In this document: piece by piece, positions 25,017 to 36,712 of the stretch | Layout of the letters: the number at the start of each line of letters is the position of its first letter | How positions within the stretch are numbered: the stretch's first letter is position 1 | Source: an uncultured bacterium | GTDB taxonomy: Bacteria > Bacillota_I > Bacilli_A > Erysipelotrichales > Erysipelotrichaceae | Direction of reading: 5' to 3' | Assembly (NCBI GenBank): GCA_903847945.1 | Contig: CAINEY010000059.1 | Span: 1 to 56,959 of the forward strand | Length of the DNA stretch: 56,959 nucleotides | The notes under the pieces: model-generated | What the model was told of the DNA's origin: nothing | The model's input: the letters and a program-made list of their open reading frames with translations, nothing else | Databases searched by the model: none | Program-made: the position numbers and the translations under genes

Positions 25017-27450
25017 CTTGAACTTCGGATTCGACGACGGCTGCCATGGAGAGCGAACCGCCTTCATCGATGTTGATCATGCGCACCCCTTGCGTATCCC
25101 GTCCATAGACGCCGACATGGCTGAGGTTGATGCGGATGATGGTGCCGGTGTTGGTGACCATCAGGAGGTCTTCGTCGCCGTTGACCGCTTTGAGCACCAC
25201 CAACGGACCGTTTTTATCGGTAATGTTGATGGTTTTGACCCCTTTGGCTCCACGGCTGGTCAAGCGGTAATCGGTCAAGGGGGATTTCTTCCCATAACCC
25301 AACTGAGTCACGGAGAGGATGTATTGGCCTTCTTTGTCTGTAGCCATCCCGACGACATCACAACCGTCGGTCGTAAAGCCTTTGACCCCAGCCGCATTAC
25401 GACCCATCGGACGGACGTCGCTTTCGTTGAAGCGTACGGCTTTCCCGTTGGATCCGCCGATAATGATCTCGTCACCGCCGGTTGTCGCTTTCACCGCGAT
25501 GAGTTCATCCCCCTCATTGAGAGAGATCGCAATCTTCCCGGTTTGGCGAATCGAGTCGAACTCGACGGCTTCGACACGTTTGACTAGCCCGTTCTTCGTC
25601 ACAAAGAAGAGGAAGCTGCGGTCGTGTTCGGGACTCATCGACACCAGAGCCCGGACTTTCTCGGCTTGGTCGAGGTTCAAGAGGTTTTGAACCGGTAAGC
25701 CTTTCCCGATACGGCTGGCTGCGGGAACGCGATACCCTTTGAAGCGATACACTTTCCCGTAATTGGTGAACAACAGTAAGTGATCATGCGTCGACATGGT
25801 CAAAAACTGATCGACCACGTCTTCTTCATTGACCGTCATGCCCTTGACGCCTTTTCCGCCGCGCATTTGCGTGCGGTAGGTATCGACGGTGGTGCGTTTA
25901 ATGTAGCCGTTGGCGGTCAGGGTGATGATCACGTCTTCGCGCGGAATGAGGTCTTCGTCTTCGATGTCGGTATCGGCTTCGACGATCTCGCTGCGCCGTT
26001 CATCGGCGAAGCGGCTCTTGATGTCCAAGAGTTCCTGACGGATGATCGCGTTGACGCGTTCCGGTTTAGCTAGGATATCCCGGTAATCGGCGATGGCCGC
26101 CATTAAAGCGGTGTATTCTTCTTCGATCTTGATGCGTTCCAAACCCACCAAACGGGCCAAACGCATGTCCAGAATGGCCTTGGCTTGGATCTCGGAGAGT
26201 TTGAACTCGGTCATCAAGCCGTTCATCGCGATGTCGTTGTTGGCGGAACCGCGGATGAGGGCGATGATGCGATCGATGTTATCGAGGGCGATGCGTAAGC
26301 CCTCCAAGATGTGGGCCCGTTCTTCCGCCTTCATCAAGTCATATTTGACGCGGCGACGGATGACTTCTTCCTGGTGCAGGATGTAGTATTGGAGGATTTC
26401 TTTGAGGCTGAGCTGTTTGGGGGCGTTGTTGACCAGCGCCAGCATGTTGACCCCGAAGGTCGTCTGAAGGGCCGTCATCCGATACAACTGATTGAGGATG
26501 ACTTCGGCTTGCACGTCACGGCGCAGTTCGATGACGATGCGGATCCCGCCGCGTTCGGAAGATTCATCGCGCAGATCGGTAATGCCTTCGACTTCCTTGT
26601 CGTTGACCAGTTGGGCGATTTTCTTGATCAACTCGGATTTGTTGACCTGGTACGGGATTTCCGTCACGATGAACTGCTTCTTCCCGTTGGGCAGGTCTTC
26701 AATGTCCACCCGGGAACGGACTACGATCGATCCACGGCCGGTCTCAAAGGCGGATTTGATGCCGGAACGGCCTAAAATAAGAGCTCCGGTCGGGAAGTCC
26801 GGACCGCTGATCACCGTTTCCATGAGTTCCATGGTGGTGATGTCGGGGTTATCCATGACCGCATTGACCGCATCGATGACTTCCCCAAGGTTATGCGGGG
26901 GAATGTTGGTGGCCATCCCGACGGCGATCCCGGTGGAACCGTTGACTAGGAGGTTAGGAAAGCGGGCCGGTAAGACGACCGGTTCTTTTTCTTCGGCGTC
27001 GTAGTTGTCGACGAAGTCGATGGTGTCTTTCTTGATGTCGCGCACCATCTCCATGGCGATCTTAGCCATGCGGGCTTCGGTGTAACGCATGGCCGCGGCT
27101 GAATCCCCGTCGATGTTCCCGAAGTTCCCGTGACCGTCCACCAAAGGGTAGCGGTAGGAGAAATCCTGAGCCATGCGAACCATGGAGTCGTAAACGTTGC
27201 CTTCGCCGTGGGGGTGATACTTCCCGATGACTTCCCCGGCGATACGGGCGGATTTCTTGTGGGGCTGATCGGAGGTGATCCCCAAATCGTTCATGGCGTA
27301 CAAAATACGGCGGTGAACGGGTTTGAGTCCATCCCGGACATCCGGTAAGGCTCGGGCCACGATGACGCTCATCGCGTAATCGAGGAAGGAGGTCTTCATT
27401 TCGCCGGAGATATTGACCTGGCGAATCTTATCGTGTTGTTGGTCGCTCAT
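25003..27450 (-). CDS. gyrA: DNA gyrase subunit A
   Basis: An 815-residue type II topoisomerase subunit that breaks and rejoins DNA. The active-site Tyr is at residue 123 in AAMRYTEAR. The N-terminal breakage-reunion domain (about 1-490) is followed by the six-bladed C-terminal DNA-wrapping domain. The GyrA-box region around [10 protein letters not shown] supports GyrA rather than ParC. The quinolone region reads [10 protein letters not shown], so the position equal to E. coli Ser83 is Gly and Asp82 is Glu. GGGAGG precedes the ATG, 9 bases after gyrB. Confidence 0.95.
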   Translation of the reverse strand: MSDQQHDKIRQVNISGEMKTSFLDYAMSVIVARALPDVRDGLKPVHRRILYAMNDLGITSDQPHKKSARIAGEVIGKYHPHGEGNVYDSMVRMAQDFSYRYPLVDGHGNFGNIDGDSAAAMRYTEARMAKIAMEMVRDIKKDTIDFVDNYDAEEKEPVVLPARFPNLLVNGSTGIAVGMATNIPPHNLGEVIDAVNAVMDNPDITTMELMETVISGPDFPTGALILGRSGIKSAFETGRGSIVVRSRVDIEDLPNGKKQFIVTEIPYQVNKSELIKKIAQLVNDKEVEGITDLRDESSERGGIRIVIELRRDVQAEVILNQLYRMTALQTTFGVNMLALVNNAPKQLSLKEILQYYILHQEEVIRRRVKYDLMKAEERAHILEGLRIALDNIDRIIALIRGSANNDIAMNGLMTEFKLSEIQAKAILDMRLARLVGLERIKIEEEYTALMAAIADYRDILAKPERVNAIIRQELLDIKSRFADERRSEIVEADTDIEDEDLIPREDVIITLTANGYIKRTTVDTYRTQMRGGKGVKGMTVNEEDVVDQFLTMSTHDHLLLFTNYGKVYRFKGYRVPAASRIGKGLPVQNLLNLDQAEKVRALVSMSPEHDRSFLFFVTKNGLVKRVEAVEFDSIRQTGKIAISLNEGDELIAVKATTGGDEIIIGGSNGKAVRFNESDVRPMGRNAAGVKGFTTDGCDVVGMATDKEGQYILSVTQLGYGKKSPLTDYRLTSRGAKGVKTINITDKNGPLVVLKAVNGDEDLLMVTNTGTIIRINLSHVGVYGRDTQGVRMINIDEGGSLSMAAVVESEVQEGSE

Positions 27451-27459
27451 GGGTCCTCC

Positions 27460-30460
<3,001 letters not shown>

Positions 30461-30464
<4 letters not shown>

Positions 30465-30664
30465 ACGCCTAAGGTGTACGACTTTCCCTCAATGACGACC
30501 GTATCTCCGGGATAAAGTTTTCGGCCGCGCCGATCTTCCTTTTCACCGTTGACACTGATCTTCAGCGTTTTGACCGCTGTTTTGGCTTCGCCGCCGGAAC
30601 TGATCCAATCGGTGATTTTCAGCAATTGACCCAAGGTGATGTAGGGTGTCTTCAAATGAATCAT
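30461..30664 (-). CDS. yaaA: S4-domain protein YaaA (RlbA)
   Basis: A 67-residue RNA-binding S4 protein, the small conserved gene usually found between dnaN and recF in Firmicutes. The S4 motif spans ITLGQLLKITDWISSGGEAK to VNGEKEDRRGRKLYPGD. It is linked to ribosome assembly in B. subtilis. GAAAGG precedes the ATG. It heads the recF-gyrB-gyrA operon here because a CvpA-like gene with a terminator has been placed between it and dnaN. Confidence 0.9.
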
Positions 30665-30696
30665 CGGCAGCCTTCTTTCAGGAATTTTCCACCTTA

Positions 30697-30702
30697 ATTA
30701 TA
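30697..30702 (-). promoter_or_regulatory. -10 element for yaaA-recF-gyrBA
   Basis: A perfect TATAAT on the minus strand, about 33 bases before the yaaA ATG and directly after the T-run of the preceding terminator. The -35 is weak (CTGAAA or TGAAAA, within the terminator stem). Confidence 0.5.
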
Positions 30703-30731
30703 CCATAAGAAAAGCCCTTTTTCAGGGCTTT
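30703..30731 (-). terminator. Terminator after the CvpA-like gene
   Basis: On the minus strand AAAGCCCT and AGGGCTTT pair around a 5-base loop and run into TTCTTAT. Confidence 0.75.
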
Positions 30732-30760
30732 AGGCGTTTTTAAGGCAATAGACGCGTTTT

Positions 30761-31600
30761 TTAGGGTTGTGCGTAGTCCCCTAAGAGTTCATCAATTTGC
30801 TCCTGTGTGAAGCCAAATTCGGTCAACCACCCGGAAATCGTCTCTTTGGTGACGTTATTGGATTCGGCGTAGTCCTTCAAGACTTGGATATCTTCTTCGG
30901 TCAGATCGTCTTCGCTGCCGGTAATGACTTTCATGGCCACATCCGTCACGTTTTGCGGGAAGCCCATATCGATCAACGTGGCTTCGATGGTGACGAAATC
31001 ATCCTCGGTCAGCGATTCACCGTTTTGGATTTTCTCCATCAGTGAGATCACCGGATTGGCTTCAACAAACTGATCCACCACCCCTTGAGCCATCGGTTCA
31101 AAGGGGCTAAAGACGGTTTGGGCCAAGACAGCTTTCCCGTTGCCGATAAACGGTATACTGAGCATCAGTGCCGTGACGACACCCATCAACAGGATCGGCC
31201 ACAAAGCGACAACCGCTCCGGCGATGTGATCGATAAGAACTTTCTTCTCGTAATGCAGGACTTTCCGCAAAATGAAGCGTTTAGCCAACAAGGAGAGGAC
31301 CCAGAACAAGACAGTCAGAATCACCATCCAAATCAAGGTGTCAATCCATAGTTTCAACACACTGCCCACAAACGGAATCGAGGTAAAATCCACACTGGGC
31401 GGAAGAATGGGAACTTGCAGGGCCAAGGGACCTGCCAACAATGAAGCCAACAGGTAACCGATGATCAAAAAAATTAGGTCATAGAACTGAGAAACAAAAC
31501 CCCGAAAGTAGCCGATCAGGGCTAAAATCAGGGCAATCCCAATCACGCTGAAATTAATGACTAACGCTGTGCCTTCCGGCAACAGGAACGGTTCAGACAT
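30761..31600 (-). CDS. CvpA-family membrane protein with extra C-terminal domain
   Basis: A 279-residue protein. Residues 1-165 carry four or five membrane segments with the CvpA pattern (an early GYFRGFVSQFYDL segment after the first helix). Residues 175-279 are soluble, acidic and helical, with repeated EDD and LTEEDIQ motifs resembling small helical bundles. CvpA proteins are linked to colicin V production and membrane stress. The placement between dnaN and yaaA is unusual. It begins 5 bases after dnaN without a strong ribosome-binding site. Confidence 0.65.
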   Translation of the reverse strand: MSEPFLLPEGTALVINFSVIGIALILALIGYFRGFVSQFYDLIFLIIGYLLASLLAGPLALQVPILPPSVDFTSIPFVGSVLKLWIDTLIWMVILTVLFWVLSLLAKRFILRKVLHYEKKVLIDHIAGAVVALWPILLMGVVTALMLSIPFIGNGKAVLAQTVFSPFEPMAQGVVDQFVEANPVISLMEKIQNGESLTEDDFVTIEATLIDMGFPQNVTDVAMKVITGSEDDLTEEDIQVLKDYAESNNVTKETISGWLTEFGFTQEQIDELLGDYAQP

Positions 31601-31605
31601 AACGT

Positions 31606-32727
31606 TTACGAGTAGGTTCTGACCGGAAGAATGAGTTGCAGAACCGAGTCGTCCTCGGCATTACGGATGATGAAGGGTTTCATTTCCCCGCTGAATTCGA
31701 TCTTGACGACCGTGCCGTTGAGTACGCGAACGGCATCAAACACGTAGCGACCGCTGAAGGAAATCTCGAGCGGGTTGCCTTTGTAGTGGATAGCGTTGAG
31801 TTTTTCAAGCGAGGATCCCACTTCCTGCGATTTGCTGGAAATGAGGATTTCTTTGCCGGAAGCACTCAATTTGATGATGGAAACCCCTTCGGATTTGATG
31901 AATGAAGCGCGGTCAATGGCATTGAGAATGTCCCGGGCGTCCAACGTCAGCTCATACATGAATTCCGTGGGAATCAAGCGAGAGGTTTCCGGATACAATC
32001 CGTCAATCAAACGAGTCTGGATCACGGTGTTATCAATCCAGAACTGAGCCTTTTTATCACTGATGGCAATCAGCACGTTAGTATCGCGATCGATGGTCTT
32101 GGCCACTTCACCCAGTGTTTTGGCCGGAATGGTCACATTGAAATGATTATCGCCGTCGAGTTTGATGATTTTCTTGGCTAAACGGAAACTGTCGGTTGCT
32201 ACACACTCCAGATTGGGGCCGTCGGCTTTGAAGTTGACGCCGGTCAATACCGGACGCGTTTCTTTGTCGCTGGTAGCAAAAGAAGTTTGAGTAATGATTT
32301 TTAAGAGTTGATCCGCATGGATTTCAAACTGCTTCGTCGGCATCGTGAAGTCGATGGACGGGTATTCAGAGGATTTCATCCCGTTGATGTTGAACTCCGC
32401 GGAATGACCGCTGATTTTGGTTAAATTACCATCTAAAACTTGAACCGTGATTTCATCCGCGTCGATTTTTCGTACGATATCCAGGATGTATTTAGCTTCG
32501 ATCACGATGGATCCTTCTTTTTGGATTTCAAAGACATAATCATCTTCATTTTTCTGGATGATCTTCTGAATCGAAATGTCGGAATCGCTGCCGGTTAGAA
32601 TCAACTCCCCGTCTTTGATTTCGATTTTGACCCCTGTCAGCCATGGCAACGGCGAATTGGCAGAGATGGCTCGGGCAACCACCGACAAGGCATTGAACAG
32701 GATGCGCTTGGAAATCTTGAAATTCAT
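31606..32727 (-). CDS. dnaN: DNA polymerase III beta sliding clamp
   Basis: A 373-residue ring-forming clamp that tethers the replicative polymerase. Three DnaN domains are present, with the usual N-terminus (MNFKISKRILFNALSVVARA), KPFIIRNAED near the end and the C-terminal LILPVRTY. GGAGG precedes the ATG. It lies downstream of dnaA with a 140-base gap holding a DnaA box. The CvpA-like gene follows in the same direction. Confidence 0.97.
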   Translation of the reverse strand: MNFKISKRILFNALSVVARAISANSPLPWLTGVKIEIKDGELILTGSDSDISIQKIIQKNEDDYVFEIQKEGSIVIEAKYILDIVRKIDADEITVQVLDGNLTKISGHSAEFNINGMKSSEYPSIDFTMPTKQFEIHADQLLKIITQTSFATSDKETRPVLTGVNFKADGPNLECVATDSFRLAKKIIKLDGDNHFNVTIPAKTLGEVAKTIDRDTNVLIAISDKKAQFWIDNTVIQTRLIDGLYPETSRLIPTEFMYELTLDARDILNAIDRASFIKSEGVSIIKLSASGKEILISSKSQEVGSSLEKLNAIHYKGNPLEISFSGRYVFDAVRVLNGTVVKIEFSGEMKPFIIRNAEDDSVLQLILPVRTYS

Positions 32728-32776
32728 CGTAGGTCCTCCTTCATAATTACTTTTTTTAGGTAATTATTATTAAGCG

Positions 32777-32793
32777 TGTGGAAATGTGGATAA
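32777..32793. promoter_or_regulatory. DnaA boxes in the dnaA-dnaN gap
   Basis: A perfect box, TGTGGATAA (reverse of TTATCCACA), is at 32785-32793. TGTGGAAAT, a close variant, overlaps it at 32777-32785. The site is between dnaA and dnaN and may take part in origin unwinding or in autoregulation. Confidence 0.75.
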
Positions 32794-32867
32794 GTGCGAA
32801 AAGTCCTTTTATTTACACTTATTTTAACACTTTTTAGGGTGAATAGATAGTGAATTGATGAGGGACT

Positions 32868-34214
32868 TTAGCCTTGAACAATCTGCTTTTCGAGCTCTAA
32901 AATCATCGATTTATAATGCTGATCCTTCTTCATATTCCCTTCTACTTTTTCACAGGCATTCATCACAGTCGAATGATCCCGCTTGCCAAATTCTTCGCCG
33001 ATCTTGATGAAGGGCAGATCCAATAACTTTCGACATAAGTACATCGCAATATGTCGGGCGGTCGCGATATTTTTTGTCCGCGAGTTGGAGATAAGCTGCT
33101 GGCGGGTCAACCCGTAGTAATCTGCGACGATTCGTTTGATTTTATTTGGTGACACTTCGTTTTTATCCGCGACTGAGGCAGCCCCTTTGAAGGCTCCCAT
33201 TGCCAGTTTAAAATCGATATTGCCACCGGCAGAGAATTGTACGGCGTAGAACAACAACCGATTTAGGGCGCCTTCCAGCTTACGAACGTCTTTAGAAAAA
33301 TTGGTAGCGATGTAACTAAGCACATCATCTTCAACCACCCCTATCCCATCCATGGTTTGGGTACTTAAGCGAGCTTTAAGAATTGCTAATGCAGTCTCAA
33401 ACTCCGGAGAATCGACCCCAACGGTCAAACCGGAGGAGAAACGGCTGATCAAACGGGTCTCTAACCCTTTGATTTCAGAGGGGTCCCGGTCAGAAGTCAA
33501 TACGATCTGTTTCTTATTGGAGACCAGTTCATTAAAGACGTGGAAGAATATCTCATGGGATTTTTCTTTACCGGCGATGAATTGGATGTCATCCAGCAAC
33601 AACACATCCAACGAAAACATCCGTTTCTTGAAATTATCGATCGAATCGGTCTTACTGGCGATGGAATCCACGACGGCTTGGACAAAATCCGATCCCGACG
33701 TGTAATAAACCTTTAGATCCGGATGGTTTTTCTTGATGTAATTTCCGATCGCGTTCAATAAATGCGTTTTTCCAAGACCGGAATTGCCATAAACAAACAA
33801 AGGGGAATAGAAACGCCCTGGTGTAAAGGCACAAGCCAAGGCCGCCGAATGGGCTTCTTTGTTGCTGGGACCGACGATGAAGTTATCAAACGTGTATTCC
33901 GGACGAACATTGTCGTTAAAGGGTTGTGTATCGATCACTTGGGCCGGACTAAACTCATCATTCAACAGCACTTCGATGCTGACCACATACCCCAAGCTCT
34001 CCAATATGTCCTTGATCAGATTCTTCTTCTGCGTTAAGACAGTCTTCTGCACAAAACTCGGTACAGTAATGACCGCTTTTTCGTCGTTTAAAAAAGCCAA
34101 GCTCGATTCATCAAAATACGTGTCATAAACGATCTTGTCGATCGTTGAATCTTCGCGAAGCGCGCTTTTGGCTTTGGTCCAAATGTCATGAAAATAATGC
34201 TCAACACTTGTCAT
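32868..34214 (-). CDS. dnaA: Chromosomal replication initiator DnaA
   Basis: A 448-residue initiator that binds DnaA boxes and melts the origin. Domain III has Walker A GNSGLGKTHLLNA and Walker B VLLLDDIQF. Domain IV has the DnaA signature FGKRDHSTVMNACEKVE and LTRQQLISNSRTKNIATARH, in part. The start MTSVEHYFHDIW has a distant GAAGGG as its only ribosome-binding signal. The gene reads away from the origin and is followed by dnaN. Confidence 0.97.
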   Translation of the reverse strand: MTSVEHYFHDIWTKAKSALREDSTIDKIVYDTYFDESSLAFLNDEKAVITVPSFVQKTVLTQKKNLIKDILESLGYVVSIEVLLNDEFSPAQVIDTQPFNDNVRPEYTFDNFIVGPSNKEAHSAALACAFTPGRFYSPLFVYGNSGLGKTHLLNAIGNYIKKNHPDLKVYYTSGSDFVQAVVDSIASKTDSIDNFKKRMFSLDVLLLDDIQFIAGKEKSHEIFFHVFNELVSNKKQIVLTSDRDPSEIKGLETRLISRFSSGLTVGVDSPEFETALAILKARLSTQTMDGIGVVEDDVLSYIATNFSKDVRKLEGALNRLLFYAVQFSAGGNIDFKLAMGAFKGAASVADKNEVSPNKIKRIVADYYGLTRQQLISNSRTKNIATARHIAMYLCRKLLDLPFIKIGEEFGKRDHSTVMNACEKVEGNMKKDQHYKSMILELEKQIVQG

Positions 34215-34597
34215 TGATACAACCCATACCCTTCGTGTAGTTCAATTTTACCAACTTTGAACCCTGTGCAACGATGAAAAGACTTACAGAACCGGTTATC
34301 CACAATGCGACAGGGCTGAACGGTTGATAAAATCAAGCGATTTGTGAGTTATCCACAATTATCCCCATCTTTTTAGAATTTGGTTTTGTGGAGAAGACTT
34401 ATCCCGATTGGGGATATCAGGACAACTGTGGACAGTGAAGTGAAAGTTTCGTGAAATCCACCGTGGACAAATCGTGAAATCGCCTTGATTTAAAAGGCAT
34501 AAACACGTTTTCCACAACTCCACGAAACTGGGGATAACTGCCTACTCAACGATGCGGATAAACCGTGGATAGTTGGATGTCTACGATTGTGGACAAC
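34215..34597. other. Chromosomal replication origin oriC
   Basis: This 383-base gap between dnaA and the LysE-type gene has no ORF. It carries perfect DnaA boxes TTATCCACA at 34296-34304 and 34349-34357. Variants include TTATCCCCA (34359-34367), TGTGGACAG (about 34428), CGTGGACAA, TTTTCCACA (34508-34516), GGGGATAAC, CGTGGATAG and TTGTGGACAA near the right end, in both orientations. Box density, position beside dnaA and the strand switch of flanking genes all support an origin. AT-rich stretches that could be the unwinding element lie near 34240-34260 and 34365-34390; I cannot choose between them. Confidence 0.9.
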
Positions 34598-35185
34598 TTA
34601 GAACAACAAGGTAATGGCACTTTCAACCAGAATCGACGCCAAGATCGTATTGATGATCCGGGTGTGCTTCTGCATGATTTGGGTCAGAAGGACTCCAAGT
34701 CCAGCCCATATCACCAGGCTGATCGCACTGATTGAAGTCAATAACGCAGCATAAGCGCTTACCACAAAAGGATCGCTTGTGATGGGTAACACGAAGCTGT
34801 TGAGGGAGGTGATGGCGTAGAGGATGATCTTAACGTTGAGAAACTGTAAGCCCATGCCCGTGACAAAGCGCGGGGCCTTCTGGGTCGGATCGACGGAAGG
34901 GGTAGGGCTGGTGAAGATGCGATAAGCCAGATACAAGATATAGATGGCCCCGAGATAGCGGGCGATCACACTGATTTGCGGGATCCACGCCGCCAATAAG
35001 GAACTAAGGATGGCTGTGATCAGCATGATGATTGCGATTCCACTGACGATCCCCGCCATCATCGGCACACTGCGTTTGATCCCAAACCGGCCAACCGTAT
35101 TGAGCGTCAAAAAATTATTGGGGCCGGGAGTCAGCGCGGTGGTGAAGGCATAGGCTAAAAACGAGATCAGAACAGGGGTGGACAT
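34598..35185 (-). CDS. LysE/RhtB-family amino-acid exporter
   Basis: A 195-residue membrane protein with about six transmembrane segments. The family signature LTPGPNNFLTLNTVGRFGIK is near residue 18 (LysE/RhtB/ThrE-type translocators of basic or neutral amino acids). It lies between oriC and rpmH, where most Bacillota have no gene. The start ATG is 6 bases after a TAGAAT -10, so the transcript is probably leaderless. The substrate is unknown. Confidence 0.88.
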   Translation of the reverse strand: MSTPVLISFLAYAFTTALTPGPNNFLTLNTVGRFGIKRSVPMMAGIVSGIAIIMLITAILSSLLAAWIPQISVIARYLGAIYILYLAYRIFTSPTPSVDPTQKAPRFVTGMGLQFLNVKIILYAITSLNSFVLPITSDPFVVSAYAALLTSISAISLVIWAGLGVLLTQIMQKHTRIINTILASILVESAITLLF

Positions 35186-35191
35186 GGGCTT

Positions 35192-35220
35192 ATTCTACCC
35201 TCTGGCTCTTCATTAAACAA
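35192..35220 (-). promoter_or_regulatory. Promoter of the LysE-type gene (leaderless)
   Basis: TTGTTT (35215-35220) and TAGAAT (35192-35197) are 17 bases apart on the minus strand. Only AAGCCC separates the -10 from the ATG, so transcription should start at or beside the A of the start codon. Confidence 0.65.
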
Positions 35221-35258
35221 GCCTTGGATGACCCACGGAAGTCCGTGTGAATTATCAT

Positions 35259-35287
35259 TTGACATTAATAAGGATATTGTTTATAAT
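35259..35287 (+). promoter_or_regulatory. Consensus promoter of rpmH
   Basis: TTGACA (35259-35264) and TATAAT (35282-35287) are both perfect and exactly 17 bases apart. It drives rpmH and, by read-through, rnpA-yidC-jag. Confidence 0.92.
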
Positions 35288-35337
35288 CTTAAAGCATTGC
35301 TCTATCGTAACAAGAAAGAAGTGGAGGTGGCTCTAAC

Positions 35338-35472
35338 ATGAAAAGAACCTATCAACCGAGCAAACGTAAGCATCAGAAAATGGCCGGTTTCAGAGCACGA
35401 ATGAAAACTGCGGGTGGCCGCAAGGTATTGGCCCGTCGGCGTGCAAAAGGCAGAGAGGTCTTAACCGCTTAA
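35338..35472 (+). CDS. rpmH: 50S ribosomal protein L34
   Basis: A 44-residue, highly basic ribosomal protein beginning [14 protein letters not shown] and containing GFRARM and the C-terminal [12 protein letters not shown], all typical of L34. GTGGAGG lies about 8 bases upstream of the ATG. It is the first gene on the right of the origin, as in nearly all bacteria, and has a consensus promoter. A hairpin separates it from rnpA, which probably reduces downstream expression relative to L34. Confidence 0.97.
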   Translation: MKRTYQPSKRKHQKMAGFRARMKTAGGRKVLARRRAKGREVLTA

Positions 35473-35473
35473 A

Positions 35474-35499
35474 AGAGTCACCCATCGGGTGATTTTTTT
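35474..35499 (+). terminator. Terminator/attenuator between rpmH and rnpA
   Basis: TCACCC-ATC-GGGTGA followed by seven T. It lies 7 bases before the rnpA start, so partial read-through is needed for rnpA unless an unseen promoter exists. Confidence 0.8.
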
Positions 35500-35505
35500 A
35501 TCGTT

Positions 35506-35880
35506 ATGAAAAAACTGTACCGCGTCAAGAAGAACCGTGAATTCACGCGCATCATGAATCAGAAGCGCTTTGTGAGTTGCCCGTCCTTCAGCGTCTACTA
35601 TGCCCCGCGGGCGGAAGCGATCAGCCGGATCGGCATTTCCGTCGGCAAGAAACTCGGGGGTGCCGTTGTCCGCAATAAGGTGAAACGCCAGGTGCGGATG
35701 ATGGTGCAGCACATCACGGGTTTTGATGAGAAATTTGATTGTATAATCTTGGTGAGAATGGCATACTTAAAACAAGCTTTTGCGGAGAATGAACATGACC
35801 TCGCGAAGAGCTTTACCACCATCCGACTAAAGTCCAGTGCTTTATCGATAAAGGAGACGCATGAAACGACTGTTCAATAA
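35506..35880 (+). CDS. rnpA: Ribonuclease P protein component
   Basis: A 124-residue basic protein that assists the catalytic RNase P RNA in tRNA 5' maturation. The RNP motif region is KLGGAVVRNKVKRQVRMM, with the N-terminal YRVKKNREFTRIM. The ATG comes directly after the T-run of the rpmH terminator and lacks a clear ribosome-binding site. The last 20 bases overlap yidC in another frame. Confidence 0.95.
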   Translation: MKKLYRVKKNREFTRIMNQKRFVSCPSFSVYYAPRAEAISRIGISVGKKLGGAVVRNKVKRQVRMMVQHITGFDEKFDCIILVRMAYLKQAFAENEHDLAKSFTTIRLKSSALSIKETHETTVQ

Positions 35881-36712
35881 GAAAATCCTCTTAGCCTTGG
35901 TGATCTTGTTCGGTTTGACCGGCTGTATCGCCCAAGACTTCGTCATCACGCTGGAGACGCCGTGGATCCCCGACATGTGGGCCGGTTCCAACAGCTGGTT
36001 CGAAGCCCTCTTTGTGTACCCGCTGGCCCAAGCCGTCAACTTCCTGACGCCGTTTGTGACCGTCACCGGGGCGATCGTGCTGGTTACGCTGCTGGTGAAA
36101 GTGCTCACCTTCGGGCTGACCGTCAAATCGACCGTGGCTTCGCAGAAGATGCAGTTTATCAATCCGGAACTGCAGAAGATCCAAGCCAAATACGCCGGCA
36201 AGAACGACAACGAATCCAAGATGAAGATGTCGCAGGAAATGAATGCCCTCTATGCCCATCACGGAATCAACCCGTTTGCGGCCATTGGAACGATGTTCAT
36301 CCAGTTCCCGGTCATCATCGCCATGTACCAAGCCGTTCAACACGCGGATGCCGTGAAGAACAGCTCCTTGTTTGGGTATGCGCTGTCCAACTCGCCCCAA
36401 CAAGCCATCACGGACGGCCAATGGCTGTTTGTGGTCATCTTTGTTTTGATGGGCGTGACCCAGTTCTTGTCGATGAAACTGCCGACCTGGTTGGCCAAGC
36501 AACGCAAGAAAAAAGCCCCGATCCGTTTGGGCGAAAAAGAAACCAAAGGTCCCAACACCGACATGATGATGTATACGTCGATGGGGATGATCCTGGTCTT
36601 TGCCTTCAGCTGGCCCACCGCCATGAGCCTGTACTGGCTGGTTAGCTCTGCCGGTCAAGCCCTGCAGACGCTCTACATCCAAAAGAAATACATTGATCCC
36701 GAGGTCAACTGA
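35861..36712 (+). CDS. yidC: Membrane protein insertase YidC (SpoIIIJ/OxaA type)
   Basis: A 283-residue insertase for membrane proteins. A lipoprotein signal ends at LFGLTGC (Cys22), followed by five transmembrane segments. The family segments FGLTVKSTVASQKMQ, NPFAAIGTMFIQFPV and a C-terminal LYWLVSS are present. This is the short Gram-positive form. AAAGGAG precedes the ATG inside rnpA. It is coupled to jag by a TGATG overlap. Confidence 0.96.
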   Translation: MKRLFNKKILLALVILFGLTGCIAQDFVITLETPWIPDMWAGSNSWFEALFVYPLAQAVNFLTPFVTVTGAIVLVTLLVKVLTFGLTVKSTVASQKMQFINPELQKIQAKYAGKNDNESKMKMSQEMNALYAHHGINPFAAIGTMFIQFPVIIAMYQAVQHADAVKNSSLFGYALSNSPQQAITDGQWLFVVIFVLMGVTQFLSMKLPTWLAKQRKKKAPIRLGEKETKGPNTDMMMYTSMGMILVFAFSWPTAMSLYWLVSSAGQALQTLYIQKKYIDPEVN

